The notes: generated from the sequence alone by a model not told the origin. 64,000 bases of DNA from Eubacteriales bacterium (GCA_030532065.1 JAUNLW010000001.1:154746-218745); one strand, 5' to 3'; shown: positions 7,944 through 17,165, counted from the first letter of the stretch. A program made the numbers and translations.

Positions 7944-9758
7944 ATGCGAAAAAGATTTAGTTACTTACTGGTCGTCCTTCTCAGCTTGAGTATCAGCTGG
8001 GGCTTATTTCCCTCCCAGATTAAGGCGGAGCAAGAGGAAGAAGATCTCGAGGTTAGCTATCCTCTAGAACTAGAGGATACCGTTGGTAGAACGGTCAAGT
8101 TAGCCGAAGAACCAAAGACTGTAGTCTCTTTAGGACCTAATATGACCGAGCTCATCTACGCCATCGGTGCTGGCGACCGTCTAATTGGCCGTACTGATTA
8201 CTGCGACTATCCGGCTGAGGTAGCAGAAGTCAAGTCGATTGGTAGCTTGATGGAGCCAAATCTGGAACTGATCGCGGAGCTAGCGCCGGACTTAGTCCTG
8301 GCTTCTACCCATGTTTCCGATGAAGTTGTAGACAAACTGGAAGAGTTAGAAATCCCAGTACTTATGCTCTATGACTCAGAACACTTAGATGGTTTAGCCA
8401 ACTTGATTGATATTCTGGGTCAGGCTCTCAACCTGCCCGCTGCTGCTACAAACCTTAAAACAGTAGTTTTTGACCGTATCAATGATGTCCGTGAAGCTTC
8501 CAAGGAGCTTGAAGAGAAACTAAGTGTTTACTATCTGGTAGGCTTTGGCGAAAGCGGTGAATACACTGCCGGTGGCAATACCTTTATCAATGACATTATT
8601 GAGGCAGCTGGCGGCCAAAATGTAGCATCGGATCTGGAAGGCTGGTCTTATTCACTTGAAGACCTGCTGGAGGCAGATCCCGACCTGATTCTTATTCCCG
8701 GTTGGGCAGAAGAGAGCTTTGGCAAAGAAAAGCCTTACTCTGAACTTACCGCGGTAAAAGAAGGTCAGGTTTTAGTAGTAGACGAGAATATCTTCTCCCG
8801 CCAGGGCCCACGTAACGCAGAAGCAGTAGAGCTACTCTATGATGAACTCTTCCGCTTGAATGTAGAAGAACTTAGCGAAGAAACCAGCTATCCTCTGACC
8901 TATACAGACAGCTTGGCGCGTGAAGTAGAGATCGCTGCTAAACCTCAACGTGTAATTTCCTTAGGACCCAACCTTACCGAATTAATGTACGCATTAGAGG
9001 CAGATGACCGCCTAGTAGGCCGTACCGACTACTGTGACTATCCTGAAGATGCTTTGGCAGTAGATTCTGTAGGCTCGCTCATGGAACCTAATCTAGAACT
9101 GATTACTGAGCTTGCGCCTGATTTGGTAATTGCTTCTACTCACGTCTCAGAAGAAATTATGGATAAGCTGGATGAGCTTAAGATCCCGGTAATCATGCTT
9201 TATGACGAAGAGCGTCTTTCCGGCCTATCACAGATTATTTTGGATCTGGGCCATATTCTTAATGTTAATACTGAAGCCAAACTCTTAGAGCACAATTGCT
9301 CGAGCCGTATCCAAAGAGCAGCGCGTCGGGTAGAAAGGCTTGCCGCGCCTACGCTCTACTATGTGGTAGGTTTTGGTGAGTACGGTGAGTTTACTGCTGG
9401 GGGTAATACTTTCCTCAGTGATATTTTAGAAACTGCCGGCGCAAAGAATGTAGCGGAAGATTTGGAAGGCTGGAATTATTCTTTGGAAGAGCTGATCGAA
9501 TCAGATCCGGATATTATCCTTTTGCCGACCTGGACTGCTGAGAGCTTCGGCCAGGAAGCACCGTATTCTGAACTTTCAGCTGTAAAAAATGCTAACTTGA
9601 TCGTAGTAGACGATAATATTTTCTCTCGCCAAGGACCGAGAAACGCTGACGCGGTTGAGTTGGTTACAAAGATCGTAATCGATTTCCAAGATGGCCAGCT
9701 GGACGAGGATTACCAAGCCACTGAAGAAGACAATGAACAATTAAAAGATGCCGCTTAA
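7944..9758 (+). CDS. Tandem-duplicated corrinoid/siderophore-type ABC binding protein
   Basis: A 604-residue secreted protein made of a signal peptide and two complete BtuF/FecB-type binding domains, about residues 37-310 and 317-590. Both halves carry matching blocks: VGRT/LARE, GRTDYCDYP, GSLMEPNLELI, APDLV.ASTHVS, VGFGE, TAGGNTF, EGW.YSLE.L and IFSRQGPRNA. The duplication is therefore clear and not very old. The cobalamin riboswitch and the permease/ATPase downstream point to corrinoid uptake. Unusually, the signal peptide has no lipobox Cys, although Gram-positive binding proteins are normally lipoproteins. It is thus unclear how this one is kept at the membrane. A heme or siderophore ligand is less likely given the riboswitch. 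Confidence 0.92.
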   Translation: MRKRFSYLLVVLLSLSISWGLFPSQIKAEQEEEDLEVSYPLELEDTVGRTVKLAEEPKTVVSLGPNMTELIYAIGAGDRLIGRTDYCDYPAEVAEVKSIGSLMEPNLELIAELAPDLVLASTHVSDEVVDKLEELEIPVLMLYDSEHLDGLANLIDILGQALNLPAAATNLKTVVFDRINDVREASKELEEKLSVYYLVGFGESGEYTAGGNTFINDIIEAAGGQNVASDLEGWSYSLEDLLEADPDLILIPGWAEESFGKEKPYSELTAVKEGQVLVVDENIFSRQGPRNAEAVELLYDELFRLNVEELSEETSYPLTYTDSLAREVEIAAKPQRVISLGPNLTELMYALEADDRLVGRTDYCDYPEDALAVDSVGSLMEPNLELITELAPDLVIASTHVSEEIMDKLDELKIPVIMLYDEERLSGLSQIILDLGHILNVNTEAKLLEHNCSSRIQRAARRVERLAAPTLYYVVGFGEYGEFTAGGNTFLSDILETAGAKNVAEDLEGWNYSLEELIESDPDIILLPTWTAESFGQEAPYSELSAVKNANLIVVDDNIFSRQGPRNADAVELVTKIVIDFQDGQLDEDYQATEEDNEQLKDAA

Positions 9759-9783
9759 GTAACCTGATTGCTATAGCAAAGGA

Positions 9784-9836
9784 GGCCTCCGAGCCTGGGA
9801 ATGGTACTCTTTTCCTGGACCCGGAGGTCTTTATTT
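9784..9836 (+). terminator. Hairpin terminator between binding protein and permease genes
   Basis: GGCCTCCG (9784-9791) pairs with CGGAGGTC (9822-9829), and an inner CCTGGGAA/TTCCTGG arm extends the stem. TTTATTT follows. It probably lowers, rather than abolishes, expression of the permease and ATPase relative to the binding protein. Confidence 0.75.
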
Positions 9837-9858
9837 AGAACTTAAAGAGAGAAAAACT

Positions 9859-10947
9859 ATGTCCCGGATACCAAAGATAAAAACTAAACAAATAGGCATA
9901 AGACACCGGCCCTTAGCCTGGCTGCTCTTGATTTTGTTCGCGGCGTTAATATTATTGCTGCTTATATCTGTGTCTTTGGGACCGTCCAGCCTCGGCATAG
10001 GGGATAGCTTCAAGATCTTATTGGAAAGGCTGCCACTGTTGGGACGCTTAGTTTCTCATAATGAGTACGCGGATAAATATTACACCATTATTTTTGATCT
10101 CAGACTGCCACGGGTCCTACTGTCCAGCTTGGCAGGAGCTTCTTTAGCTCTGGTAGGAGCAGTTTTTCAATCAGTCTTCCGTAACCCGCTGGCGGACCCA
10201 CATATCCTGGGCATCTCTTCCGGCGCGGCGCTGGGTGCTACCTTGGCTGTGGTTTCAGGTCTGGATGTAGCCGGCATTTTGGGCTTGGGTAGCATGGGCC
10301 TTTTCGCCTTTGTTGGTGCTTTGCTAACGGTGGTGATTGTCTTCGTGGCCGCCGGTACTAGAGGTAATGACAGTGCCATGAGCACTATGCTCTTGATTGG
10401 TGTAGCTTTAGGAACACTGTTTGCCTCAATTATTTCTCTGCTCATGCTTTTTAATCACGATAAGATTACCCGGGTCTACCTTTGGACCATGGGGAGTTTC
10501 TCGTCTGCCTCCTGGCCTAAGGTATATTTTGTAACAGCTATTTTTCTTCCCTGTGCCATCTATTTGCTTACTCAAGGTCGCAACCTCAATTTGCTCCTGG
10601 CAGGTGAAGAAGAGGCCCTGGGCATGGGCCTGGATACAGCAAGACAGCGGAAGACACTGATCCTGGTCTGCAGTCTACTAGTAGCAACCACTGTATCTGT
10701 AAGCGGTATTATCGGCTTTGTGGGCTTAATTATTCCGCAACTGCTGCGGGTACTGGGTCAAAATGACCTGCGTCGACAACTACCACTGGCTTTGTTGGTG
10801 GGAGGGATCTTTGTGCTCTTTTGTGACACGGTGGCCAGAACCTTACTAGCTCCGGTTGAGGTGCCTGTGGGTATCATTACCTCTCTCTTCGGTGTGCCAT
10901 ATTTTATCAGCGCTATTATCCGGCAAAGGAAGAAGGAGCAATACTAG
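9859..10947 (+). CDS. btuC: Cobalamin/iron-complex ABC transporter permease (FecCD/BtuC family)
   Basis: A 362-residue polytopic protein with about ten membrane helices and the FecCD family motifs. These include RLPRVLLSSLAGASLALVGA followed by FRNPLADPHILGISSGAALG, FVGLIIPQLLRVL, and ARTLLAPVEVPVGIITSLFG near the C-terminus. It should form the homodimeric membrane channel of the importer. It lies between the binding protein and the ATPase under the same cobalamin riboswitch, so a corrinoid substrate is the best inference. The start ATG 9859 has only a weak purine-rich ribosome-binding site (AAAGAGAG). Confidence 0.93.
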   Translation: MSRIPKIKTKQIGIRHRPLAWLLLILFAALILLLLISVSLGPSSLGIGDSFKILLERLPLLGRLVSHNEYADKYYTIIFDLRLPRVLLSSLAGASLALVGAVFQSVFRNPLADPHILGISSGAALGATLAVVSGLDVAGILGLGSMGLFAFVGALLTVVIVFVAAGTRGNDSAMSTMLLIGVALGTLFASIISLLMLFNHDKITRVYLWTMGSFSSASWPKVYFVTAIFLPCAIYLLTQGRNLNLLLAGEEEALGMGLDTARQRKTLILVCSLLVATTVSVSGIIGFVGLIIPQLLRVLGQNDLRRQLPLALLVGGIFVLFCDTVARTLLAPVEVPVGIITSLFGVPYFISAIIRQRKKEQY

Positions 10948-10949
10948 GT

Positions 10950-11804
10950 ATGGATTATACTGTAAATAAACAGACTTTCAGAGAATCGTCAGCTAAGCCC
11001 TATATCGTGATAAAAGATCTGGTCTGGCAGCCTCGTCAGGCTTCTAGGCCCATAATAAATTCGGTCAGCGCATCCTTTACCAGAGGCGTATTCACTGCTA
11101 TTTTAGGACCCAATGGCGCAGGCAAAACCAGTTTGATGAAGCTGCTATTAGGCTTCCGCCAGCCACAAAAGGGCCAGATTTTACTAGCGGAGCGTCCTTT
11201 GGAAGGATTTAGCCGTAAGGAACTCGCCAGAGAGCTAGCCTATCTACCGCAGGCTACGCAAAGCCATTATGACCTGCCAGTGCGTGAGGTAGTACGTATG
11301 GCCAGGTATAGTCGCCTGACTTTATTTGAGCAGACGGATGCTCAGGATGAGGAGGCCATTACGGAAGCCTTGAGACGCAGCGGGGCAATAGATCTGGCGG
11401 AGCAGTCTTTTACTAGGCTAAGCGGCGGTGAGCGCCAGAGGGTTTTGTGCGCTAGAGCTATCGCCCAGGAAAGCAGCTTTATTATTCTGGATGAGCCTGT
11501 GTCCAACTTGGACCTGCGCTATCAGCACACAATCCTCGCGACCCTGCGACAATTGGCCCATGATAAAAATGTAGGTATTCTCTGTGTTATGCACGATGTG
11601 AATTTAGCCAAGCAATACGCAGACGAGATCTTGCTGTTGAAGCAAGGAAGAACTGTCGGCCAGGGGCCGACAGAAGAGTTGCTAAATGAAGCGTTACTGA
11701 GTGAGGTCTATGACTGGCCTCTGGTAAAAGTTGAGAGCCGATCAGGGCAGGAGAGTTTCTTCGTCACTCAGGCCATAGGAGTTCAAGAGGACTTGACGCG
11801 TTAG
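10950..11804 (+). CDS. btuD: Cobalamin/iron-complex ABC transporter ATPase
   Basis: A 284-residue nucleotide-binding subunit. It has Walker A GPNGAGKTS near residue 53, a Q-loop PQATQSHYD, the ABC signature LSGGERQRVL, Walker B FIILDEPVSNLD, and the switch His in MHDVN. It starts two bases after the permease stop, so the two are translationally coupled. The last 63 bases overlap the convergent phosphatase gene. Family membership (FepC/BtuD type) is clear. The substrate is inferred from the riboswitch. Confidence 0.93.
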   Translation: MDYTVNKQTFRESSAKPYIVIKDLVWQPRQASRPIINSVSASFTRGVFTAILGPNGAGKTSLMKLLLGFRQPQKGQILLAERPLEGFSRKELARELAYLPQATQSHYDLPVREVVRMARYSRLTLFEQTDAQDEEAITEALRRSGAIDLAEQSFTRLSGGERQRVLCARAIAQESSFIILDEPVSNLDLRYQHTILATLRQLAHDKNVGILCVMHDVNLAKQYADEILLLKQGRTVGQGPTEELLNEALLSEVYDWPLVKVESRSGQESFFVTQAIGVQEDLTR

Positions 11805-12476
11805 TTCTTTAGTTTCGTAGCCCAGATAGTAAGCCTGGATCAAACGACAGACGAAGCCTGCTACGACACCTGAATCAGCAGAACCATCATTTTGTTCTTC
11901 AAACATAAAATGCCAGAGACTGCCGTTGGGTATCCATAAGTCTAATAAGTCATCTGTGGTTTGACCGGTGAAGCTGGCAAGATTGCTCTTGATGGTGCCG
12001 TAATGGCTAAAGACATAGGCGGAATTAAGCTGCTTGTTCTTTAGATCTTCCAGCAGGTCACGCGTGCCGGTGAGAACTCGGGTCCTCTGGTCTGTGAAAG
12101 TTTCCTCACCAAAGCCCTGATAAACGTCATGATAGAAATTCAGATAAAAATTAGGCCGTAATTCATCCTCTTCGGGAGGTGAAGCTTCCATCAGGCCAAA
12201 GAAGGTTTCGGAGAAACGCCAGTCTGGTCGTGGATCATGTCCTTTACCGCGGATTATCTCCAGTGTTTCCTGGGCGCGTTTTAGTCCGGAGTACAAGTAG
12301 AGGTCGGCCTCGGGATAAGGTAGCTTGTCTACAAGATCTTCCAGCCCCTTGCGACCGGCATCTGAGAGGGGGACATCGGTCCACCCTCCCAAAAGGCCGT
12401 AACGATTGCCTATAGATTCGCCATGTCTGACAAAGTACAGGTTGTAATAGGGTTTTTGGTAGTATTTTTTGTCCAT
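11742..12476 (-). CDS. Histidine phosphatase family protein (phosphoglycerate-mutase-like)
   Basis: A 244-residue protein of the branch with a phosphohistidine intermediate. The catalytic motif YFVRHGESIGN is near the N-terminus, followed by LSDAGRKGLEDL and the usual SGLKRAQET. The second catalytic His is in FSHYGTI. The substrate is unknown; many relatives are sugar-phosphate or nucleotide phosphatases. ATG 12476 overlaps the aminopeptidase stop as TAATG, so the pair is coupled. A TTG 21 bases upstream is an alternative start. Its 3' end overlaps the ATPase gene on the other strand. Confidence 0.85.
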   Translation of the reverse strand: MDKKYYQKPYYNLYFVRHGESIGNRYGLLGGWTDVPLSDAGRKGLEDLVDKLPYPEADLYLYSGLKRAQETLEIIRGKGHDPRPDWRFSETFFGLMEASPPEEDELRPNFYLNFYHDVYQGFGEETFTDQRTRVLTGTRDLLEDLKNKQLNSAYVFSHYGTIKSNLASFTGQTTDDLLDLWIPNGSLWHFMFEEQNDGSADSGVVAGFVCRLIQAYYLGYETKELTRQVLLNSYGLSDEETLLP

Positions 12477-14260
12477 TATTTGCTCAAGGGGCGGCAAGCC
12501 GCTTCTAAGTCCGATTTTTCTGCATCCGTGGTCATATAAGGCATAAGCTTTTCTAATACAGCCCTATGATAGTCATTGAGCCACTCGATTTCTTCATCAC
12601 TTAGGAGTTCTGGCAAAATAGCCTCATTATCCAGAGGGACGTAAGACATAACTTCCAGTTTTAAGAAGCGATCGGGGGGATTTTCTCCCGCGTATGCTAC
12701 GACATAGTCGTTTTCCAGCCGGATGCCGTGCTTACCTTCTTTGTATACGCCCGGTTCAATAGTGATATGCATGCCTTCTTTAAGCGCTACGCTGCTGGGG
12801 GCGGTGGAGAAGCGTTGAGGTCCTTCATGGACACCCAGAACGTAGCCAACACCGTGGCCGGTACCGCATTTATAATCCATAAAGTGTCGCCAGAGCGGCT
12901 CGCGTGCCAAAATATCGAGTTGAGTACCCGTGCTACCGGCTAAGAAGATAGCCCGGGCCAAATTGATGTGAGACTTGAGCGTGAGCGTGAAATCGGTTTT
13001 TTCTTCCTCTGTCAGACTGCCTAGGGCGATGGTACGGGTAATATCTGTAGTTCCGTCGTAATACTGACCGCCTGAGTCAATAAGATAGAAGGATTTAGCT
13101 TCCATCTTAGAGAATTTCTCCGCGGTGGGAGCGTAGTGCATCATAGCAGCGTTGGGACCATAGGCAGAAATAGAGGTAAAACTCTCATCTAAGAAATGCT
13201 CGCCCTGGCTGCGGAATTCGTGCAGTTTTTCGGCTGCGCTCCACTCATTTACTTCGCCGGCCTCGACTTCACGTTTGAGCCAGAAGAGATAACGAGTGAC
13301 CGCTGCTGAGTCACGGACATAGGCTTTTTTCTGATTCTCCAACTCCACAGGATTGAGGCAGGCTTTATTTTGCATTACGTAGGAAGGCTTATCCAGAATC
13401 TTGGTTTCCCTGGGAATCGCTTGATAGAGTTTGGTGTTTACTAACCTCTTGTCCAATACGATCTTGTCGATCTTTAATTGGCTGATTACACTGCTGACCT
13501 GCTCGTAGGGAAGTACGGTAATGCCCTGCTCAGAGAAAATCTTATTCATCTCCAGAGAGAGCTTCTTTTCATCGATGAAAAGATAAGCCTTATCTAGAGT
13601 AATCAGGGCAAAGGCCAGGGCTACCGGGTTATTGGCAACGTCACCGCCGCGGTAATTGTAGAGCCAGGCTATATCATCCAAACCGACCACAATATTGGCT
13701 TGAGCGTGATCGGCCTGCATTTGTTCGCGTACGCGGGCGATCTTTTCTTTGGCTTCCTGGCCAGTGAACTTCAGATCATGTGCGAAAATCTTGGCTTCTG
13801 GCATGGAGGGGCGATCTTGCCAAATAGGAGCGATTAGTGAAGGCAAAGCCTTGACACTCGCTTCCTGTGGCGCCAGCAGCTGGGCTAAAAACTCAAAATT
13901 ACGCTGAGAATAGGAGACTTCGTTGAGACCTACCACTTCGCCGGCCTTTACTTCCTGGCGTAGCCACTCGTTAAGGCTGGGGTAACCGGGAGTAGCCATC
14001 TTCATCAACTTAAACTCACTACCTTCAATCTGATGGGCAGCCTGGATAAAGTAACGGCCATCGGCCCAGACCAGAGCCTGGTCTTTGCTGACCAGAGCGG
14101 TGCCGGCAGAACCTGTGAAACCAGTCAGCCAGGCTCTTTCCTTAAAGTGCTCGCTGAGATACTCGGACTGATGCGGGTCAGCTGTGTTAACAATGTAATA
14201 ATCCACTTTAGCTTTAGACATCTGCTGACGTAAAGCCTGGATTTTTTCGTTGGTAGTCAT
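12476..14260 (-). CDS. pepP: Xaa-Pro aminopeptidase (M24B family)
   Basis: A cytoplasmic metallopeptidase that removes an N-terminal residue preceding proline. The 594 residues match the three-domain form: two creatinase-like N-terminal domains, then the pita-bread catalytic domain from about residue 320. Metal and catalytic residues are seen in LIDSGGQYYDGTTDITRT (two Asp), CGTGHGVGYVLGVHEGP (His), HITIEPGVY (Glu) and GIRLEND (Glu). The start ATG follows AGGAGG at good spacing. It is first in a two-gene minus-strand operon with the histidine phosphatase, driven by the palindromic promoter region at 14323-14342. Confidence 0.95.
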   Translation of the reverse strand: MTTNEKIQALRQQMSKAKVDYYIVNTADPHQSEYLSEHFKERAWLTGFTGSAGTALVSKDQALVWADGRYFIQAAHQIEGSEFKLMKMATPGYPSLNEWLRQEVKAGEVVGLNEVSYSQRNFEFLAQLLAPQEASVKALPSLIAPIWQDRPSMPEAKIFAHDLKFTGQEAKEKIARVREQMQADHAQANIVVGLDDIAWLYNYRGGDVANNPVALAFALITLDKAYLFIDEKKLSLEMNKIFSEQGITVLPYEQVSSVISQLKIDKIVLDKRLVNTKLYQAIPRETKILDKPSYVMQNKACLNPVELENQKKAYVRDSAAVTRYLFWLKREVEAGEVNEWSAAEKLHEFRSQGEHFLDESFTSISAYGPNAAMMHYAPTAEKFSKMEAKSFYLIDSGGQYYDGTTDITRTIALGSLTEEEKTDFTLTLKSHINLARAIFLAGSTGTQLDILAREPLWRHFMDYKCGTGHGVGYVLGVHEGPQRFSTAPSSVALKEGMHITIEPGVYKEGKHGIRLENDYVVAYAGENPPDRFLKLEVMSYVPLDNEAILPELLSDEEIEWLNDYHRAVLEKLMPYMTTDAEKSDLEAACRPLSK

Positions 14261-14315
14261 CGCGATCCTCCTAAAATATCTGTTAAAAGTGCCCTCAGCC
14301 TAAGCCGGGGTCAAC

Positions 14316-14342
14316 TTGCCTAATTATAGCATGTGCTATAAT
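14316..14342. promoter_or_regulatory. Divergent extended -10 promoters in a perfect palindrome
   Basis: ATTATAGCA-TG-TGCTATAAT (14323-14342) is a perfect 9-bp inverted repeat. Read on either strand it gives TGCTATAAT, an extended -10 element. On the plus strand TTGCCT (14316-14321) is a short-spaced -35 for the gene at 14377. On the minus strand the same box faces the aminopeptidase operon. The symmetry would also suit a dimeric regulator. Confidence 0.7.
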
Positions 14343-14376
14343 CTGCCTTAGATAAAGAAGCGGGAGGCTGTGTCAG

Positions 14377-14769
14377 ATGAGCAAAGAATTACAAGAATTG
14401 ATTGAGAAATACCGCCAGAAGAATGAGCTGTGGCAGGACTTAGTAGAAAAAGAAAAGGCAGTACGAGAAGAGCTGGTCGAGAAAAACGACGGTGATGAGC
14501 CGGAGGATCTCCGTTCGCTCTTAGACGAAGCCGTGGAAAAGTCCGGTCTGCGTAAAGCCCAACAGGAAGCTCTGGCTGAGCTAAAAAAGGCCGAGCAGAA
14601 ACTCTTCGCCTTCAATGTAGATCACTGTACTGATCCGGATCTCAAACAAGAATTGGAGCACCTAGCTCAGGACTACGCGGCCAGAATTACCTGGCTTAAA
14701 CAATTCTTAGAGCCCTTAGATGTCCTCAAAGAAAAAAGCCAGCAGGCGCAAAAAGAAAAGAAGGCTTAG
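14377..14769 (+). CDS. Small charged coiled-coil protein, unknown
   Basis: A 130-residue cytoplasmic protein rich in Glu, Lys, Leu and Gln. It has heptad-like repeats across nearly its whole length and no membrane segment. Its helical pattern and a middle part reading LRSLLDEAVEKSGLRKAQ loosely recall YlbF/YmcA-type helical proteins, but the match is not good enough to name it. The start ATG has GGGAGG (14362-14367) nine bases upstream and a strong extended -10 promoter. It is divergently transcribed from the aminopeptidase operon. Confidence 0.8.
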   Translation: MSKELQELIEKYRQKNELWQDLVEKEKAVREELVEKNDGDEPEDLRSLLDEAVEKSGLRKAQQEALAELKKAEQKLFAFNVDHCTDPDLKQELEHLAQDYAARITWLKQFLEPLDVLKEKSQQAQKEKKA

Positions 14770-14826
14770 TAAGATTACAGAAGCAAATGCTCCTATCACT
14801 GGCTTTTTCTGTATTAGTATGGTTGA

Positions 14827-16995
14827 TTAGTGGTTCGTGGCCTGATCCCTGATCAAAACTTCTAAATAGGGATTAGCATACTCCGGCGCGCTGCGATAGC
14901 CTTTTTTACGGTAATAGTCGATTACCTCTTTTTCCTTTTTCGTTTGCTTTTCTTTATAGAACACCAAAATGTCTGCTTCTCTACCTTTTGTAAGACTCTC
15001 GCTGTGCTCTAAATCATAGAGCTCCGGACAATCGGCTAAGTGTGTGGTTAGGAATGGATTGCTGGCAATGACTTTATCGCGTGGCAGTTCCTTCAAAACC
15101 TGAGCGATACTCTGGTAACGTTTAGGCTCTTCCAGGTAACTTTGTCGTAGATAATCGGCGTCTCGCAGATAATTGACACTGACAGTACAGGCCGCTAATA
15201 GCTGGAAGATAAGCAGACTCGTGGCCAGAGATCTCTGCCACTTGGCACGGGCGCTAAGCGCAAATTTTGGGCTTCCTGTTTCAGGTCGACGTATGCCTGC
15301 ATAAGCCAGTAATGCCGCAAAAATGAGAAAGGCGTGACTACCGTAGCCATATTGGAAATCCAGTCGGTATTGATAAGGATAAGTGGTAGCCAGGTTCATA
15401 ACCAAGAGGGGCAAAAACAGCAGGTAATGGCGGCTATTTACCTGGCCTAAAGCAAGTAAACCCAGGGTTAGGCTCAGGCTGGCCAGATAGCTGAATTTGC
15501 TTTCTCCAAACATCACACCCAGGATGTTGGCTGGATTCTGGAAGCAACTTCTAAGGATGCCACTAAACCCGCCAATACCGTATTGATCCAAGGCAGCAAA
15601 GCGATAACTCATGATACCGTAACCATGGCTATTCAGGAAATTGGCGATCAGAGCAAAGGCGATTACGGCTTCTGCGGCTAGAGCCAGTGCCCAAAGACGA
15701 TGGCGTCTTAGTTGGCTCTGATGGTCAGGATTCGTTTTGCGGTCGCGCCAGAAAAAGAGCCAGATGGCAGCTGAGACCACGTAAAGGGCCGCATCTTCTT
15801 TTACTAAGAGCAGCAGGCTGGCTGGCAGAAAGCTCCAAGCGGTTTTTTCTTTGAGCAGACAATATAGCAGCCAGAGACTCAAAGGGGCATAGAAGCAGTT
15901 TTCGTGAAGGTCATAAGAGGACGCCAGGAGTATGCCCGGCTGTAACAGGTAGAGGGCAGAGAAGAGAGCCTGCTCCACTTGACTCAGCTTCAAGTCCCGT
16001 AGCATAAGCCAGAGCGGAATCGAGCCGGAGGCTACTGTCAGCAGCTGCAAAATCTGCAAGCATTCCGGTGTGGGTAGCAATTTGTAAAAGGGTAGAAACA
16101 CATAGAAGAGCGGGGAGAAGTGAATGGCAAAGTGCGAAACCAGGCCATCCCGTTCCAAAGTAGTTAGCGGTTGTCCGCTTCTTGCCATATAGGAAAACAT
16201 CTGGTTAAAGAGCCCGAAGTCATAGGTGGGGGTTGAGAAGGTCCACACGCGGTAGAATAGATAACGCCCCATAAGAAAGAGTGAAATAAAAAGACTGATG
16301 CCAATTACAAGCAGACTGACTAGCCTTTGCGCGCGCTCTGACAGGTTCTGATTAAGGCGGTTTAAGCTGCCGGGACGGAGCTCGCGCAGTCCACGGACAA
16401 GCAACAGGCAACAGACCAAAATTCCCAACAGTAAAAGCGCCAAAAACCAGTAGCTCATATCTGCTGCCAGTTGAGTATCCTGATTTCGTATTAGCAGAAC
16501 AAATAAATAAATGAGATTTACTAGGCTGCTAAACAACAATACCAGTGACGCGAGAGGCAAGCTCCGTTTAGAAAGAGGTTGCTTCTCTTGCGCAGTCTGG
16601 GAAGAAAAATGTAAAGAGGACCAGGCGCCAGTAAGGTTAAGCAGTAAAGATGCCCAGCTAAATACAAGCTGGCCGGCAAAGATAGCAACCAGGGTAAGGT
16701 AGATTCCCACAAGGACGCTGGTTAGTGGCCAAAGCGCCAATCCAGGTCGTTTTAGTTTTCGCCAAATCCAAAAAAGAAAAGCACAGAGAAAAACAATGAG
16801 CTGGGTGCTCAAATGTTGAGCGCTGATAGCTTCAGGGCTCAGAACGTTAGCTTTATCGGACCAGAAGGCAAAACTTATCAGCTGCAGGCTAAAGAAGGCT
16901 GCCAAGAGTAGATAAATCCAATCTGCCAGTGTCAGATGAAATAGGCGGGAGCCAAGCGCCGGAGACCTTTGTGCTTCGCTGTTTGTTTCTAACAT
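14827..16995 (-). CDS. DUF2079 multi-pass membrane protein (GT-C-like)
   Basis: A 722-residue polytopic protein with about 12-14 hydrophobic segments. The middle carries the DUF2079 pattern: TYDFGLFNQMF, then GLVSHFAIHFSPLFYVFLPFY, YDLHENCFYAPL and LLLVKEDAALYV. Acidic residues in the first external loop and the overall fold recall GT-C glycosyltransferases that use polyprenyl-linked sugars, but no reaction is established. The C-terminal 90 residues form a soluble domain with YDLEHSESLTKGREADILVF. The GGAGG lies about 14 bases before the ATG, which is rather far, and no other start is in frame. It is a single minus-strand gene. Confidence 0.85.
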   Translation of the reverse strand: MLETNSEAQRSPALGSRLFHLTLADWIYLLLAAFFSLQLISFAFWSDKANVLSPEAISAQHLSTQLIVFLCAFLFWIWRKLKRPGLALWPLTSVLVGIYLTLVAIFAGQLVFSWASLLLNLTGAWSSLHFSSQTAQEKQPLSKRSLPLASLVLLFSSLVNLIYLFVLLIRNQDTQLAADMSYWFLALLLLGILVCCLLLVRGLRELRPGSLNRLNQNLSERAQRLVSLLVIGISLFISLFLMGRYLFYRVWTFSTPTYDFGLFNQMFSYMARSGQPLTTLERDGLVSHFAIHFSPLFYVFLPFYKLLPTPECLQILQLLTVASGSIPLWLMLRDLKLSQVEQALFSALYLLQPGILLASSYDLHENCFYAPLSLWLLYCLLKEKTAWSFLPASLLLLVKEDAALYVVSAAIWLFFWRDRKTNPDHQSQLRRHRLWALALAAEAVIAFALIANFLNSHGYGIMSYRFAALDQYGIGGFSGILRSCFQNPANILGVMFGESKFSYLASLSLTLGLLALGQVNSRHYLLFLPLLVMNLATTYPYQYRLDFQYGYGSHAFLIFAALLAYAGIRRPETGSPKFALSARAKWQRSLATSLLIFQLLAACTVSVNYLRDADYLRQSYLEEPKRYQSIAQVLKELPRDKVIASNPFLTTHLADCPELYDLEHSESLTKGREADILVFYKEKQTKKEKEVIDYYRKKGYRSAPEYANPYLEVLIRDQATNH

Positions 16996-17057
16996 TGGTC
17001 TGGACCCGGCCTCCGTTAATTTCTTTTCCGGGTGAAAAAATACTTAACCCGGCTCTC

Positions 17058-17086
17058 TTGTCGAAAGGAAAATTTTCTCCTATAAT
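17058..17086 (+). promoter_or_regulatory. SigmaA-type promoter of rpsU
   Basis: TTGTCG (17058-17063), a 17-base spacer and a perfect TATAAT (17081-17086) predict transcription from about 17092. That leaves a leader of roughly 75 bases before rpsU. A CCGGGT/ACCCGG inverted repeat (17028-17053) just upstream lies in the leader of the divergent DUF2079 gene. Confidence 0.8.
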
Positions 17087-17165
17087 AGCCCAAGGTGTTG
17101 CCCCAGAACAAGGGACGGCATACTTTAGTAGGATCTAGTATCCGTTGCGAGGGGAGTGATATGGT

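Noticed and set aside
14732-14810. A terminator formed by AAAAAGCCAG inside the 14377 gene and CTGGCTTTTT after it
   Set aside because: The loop would be more than 50 bases and half of it lies in coding sequence. The shorter TACAGAA/TTCTGTA stem is AT-rich and weak.
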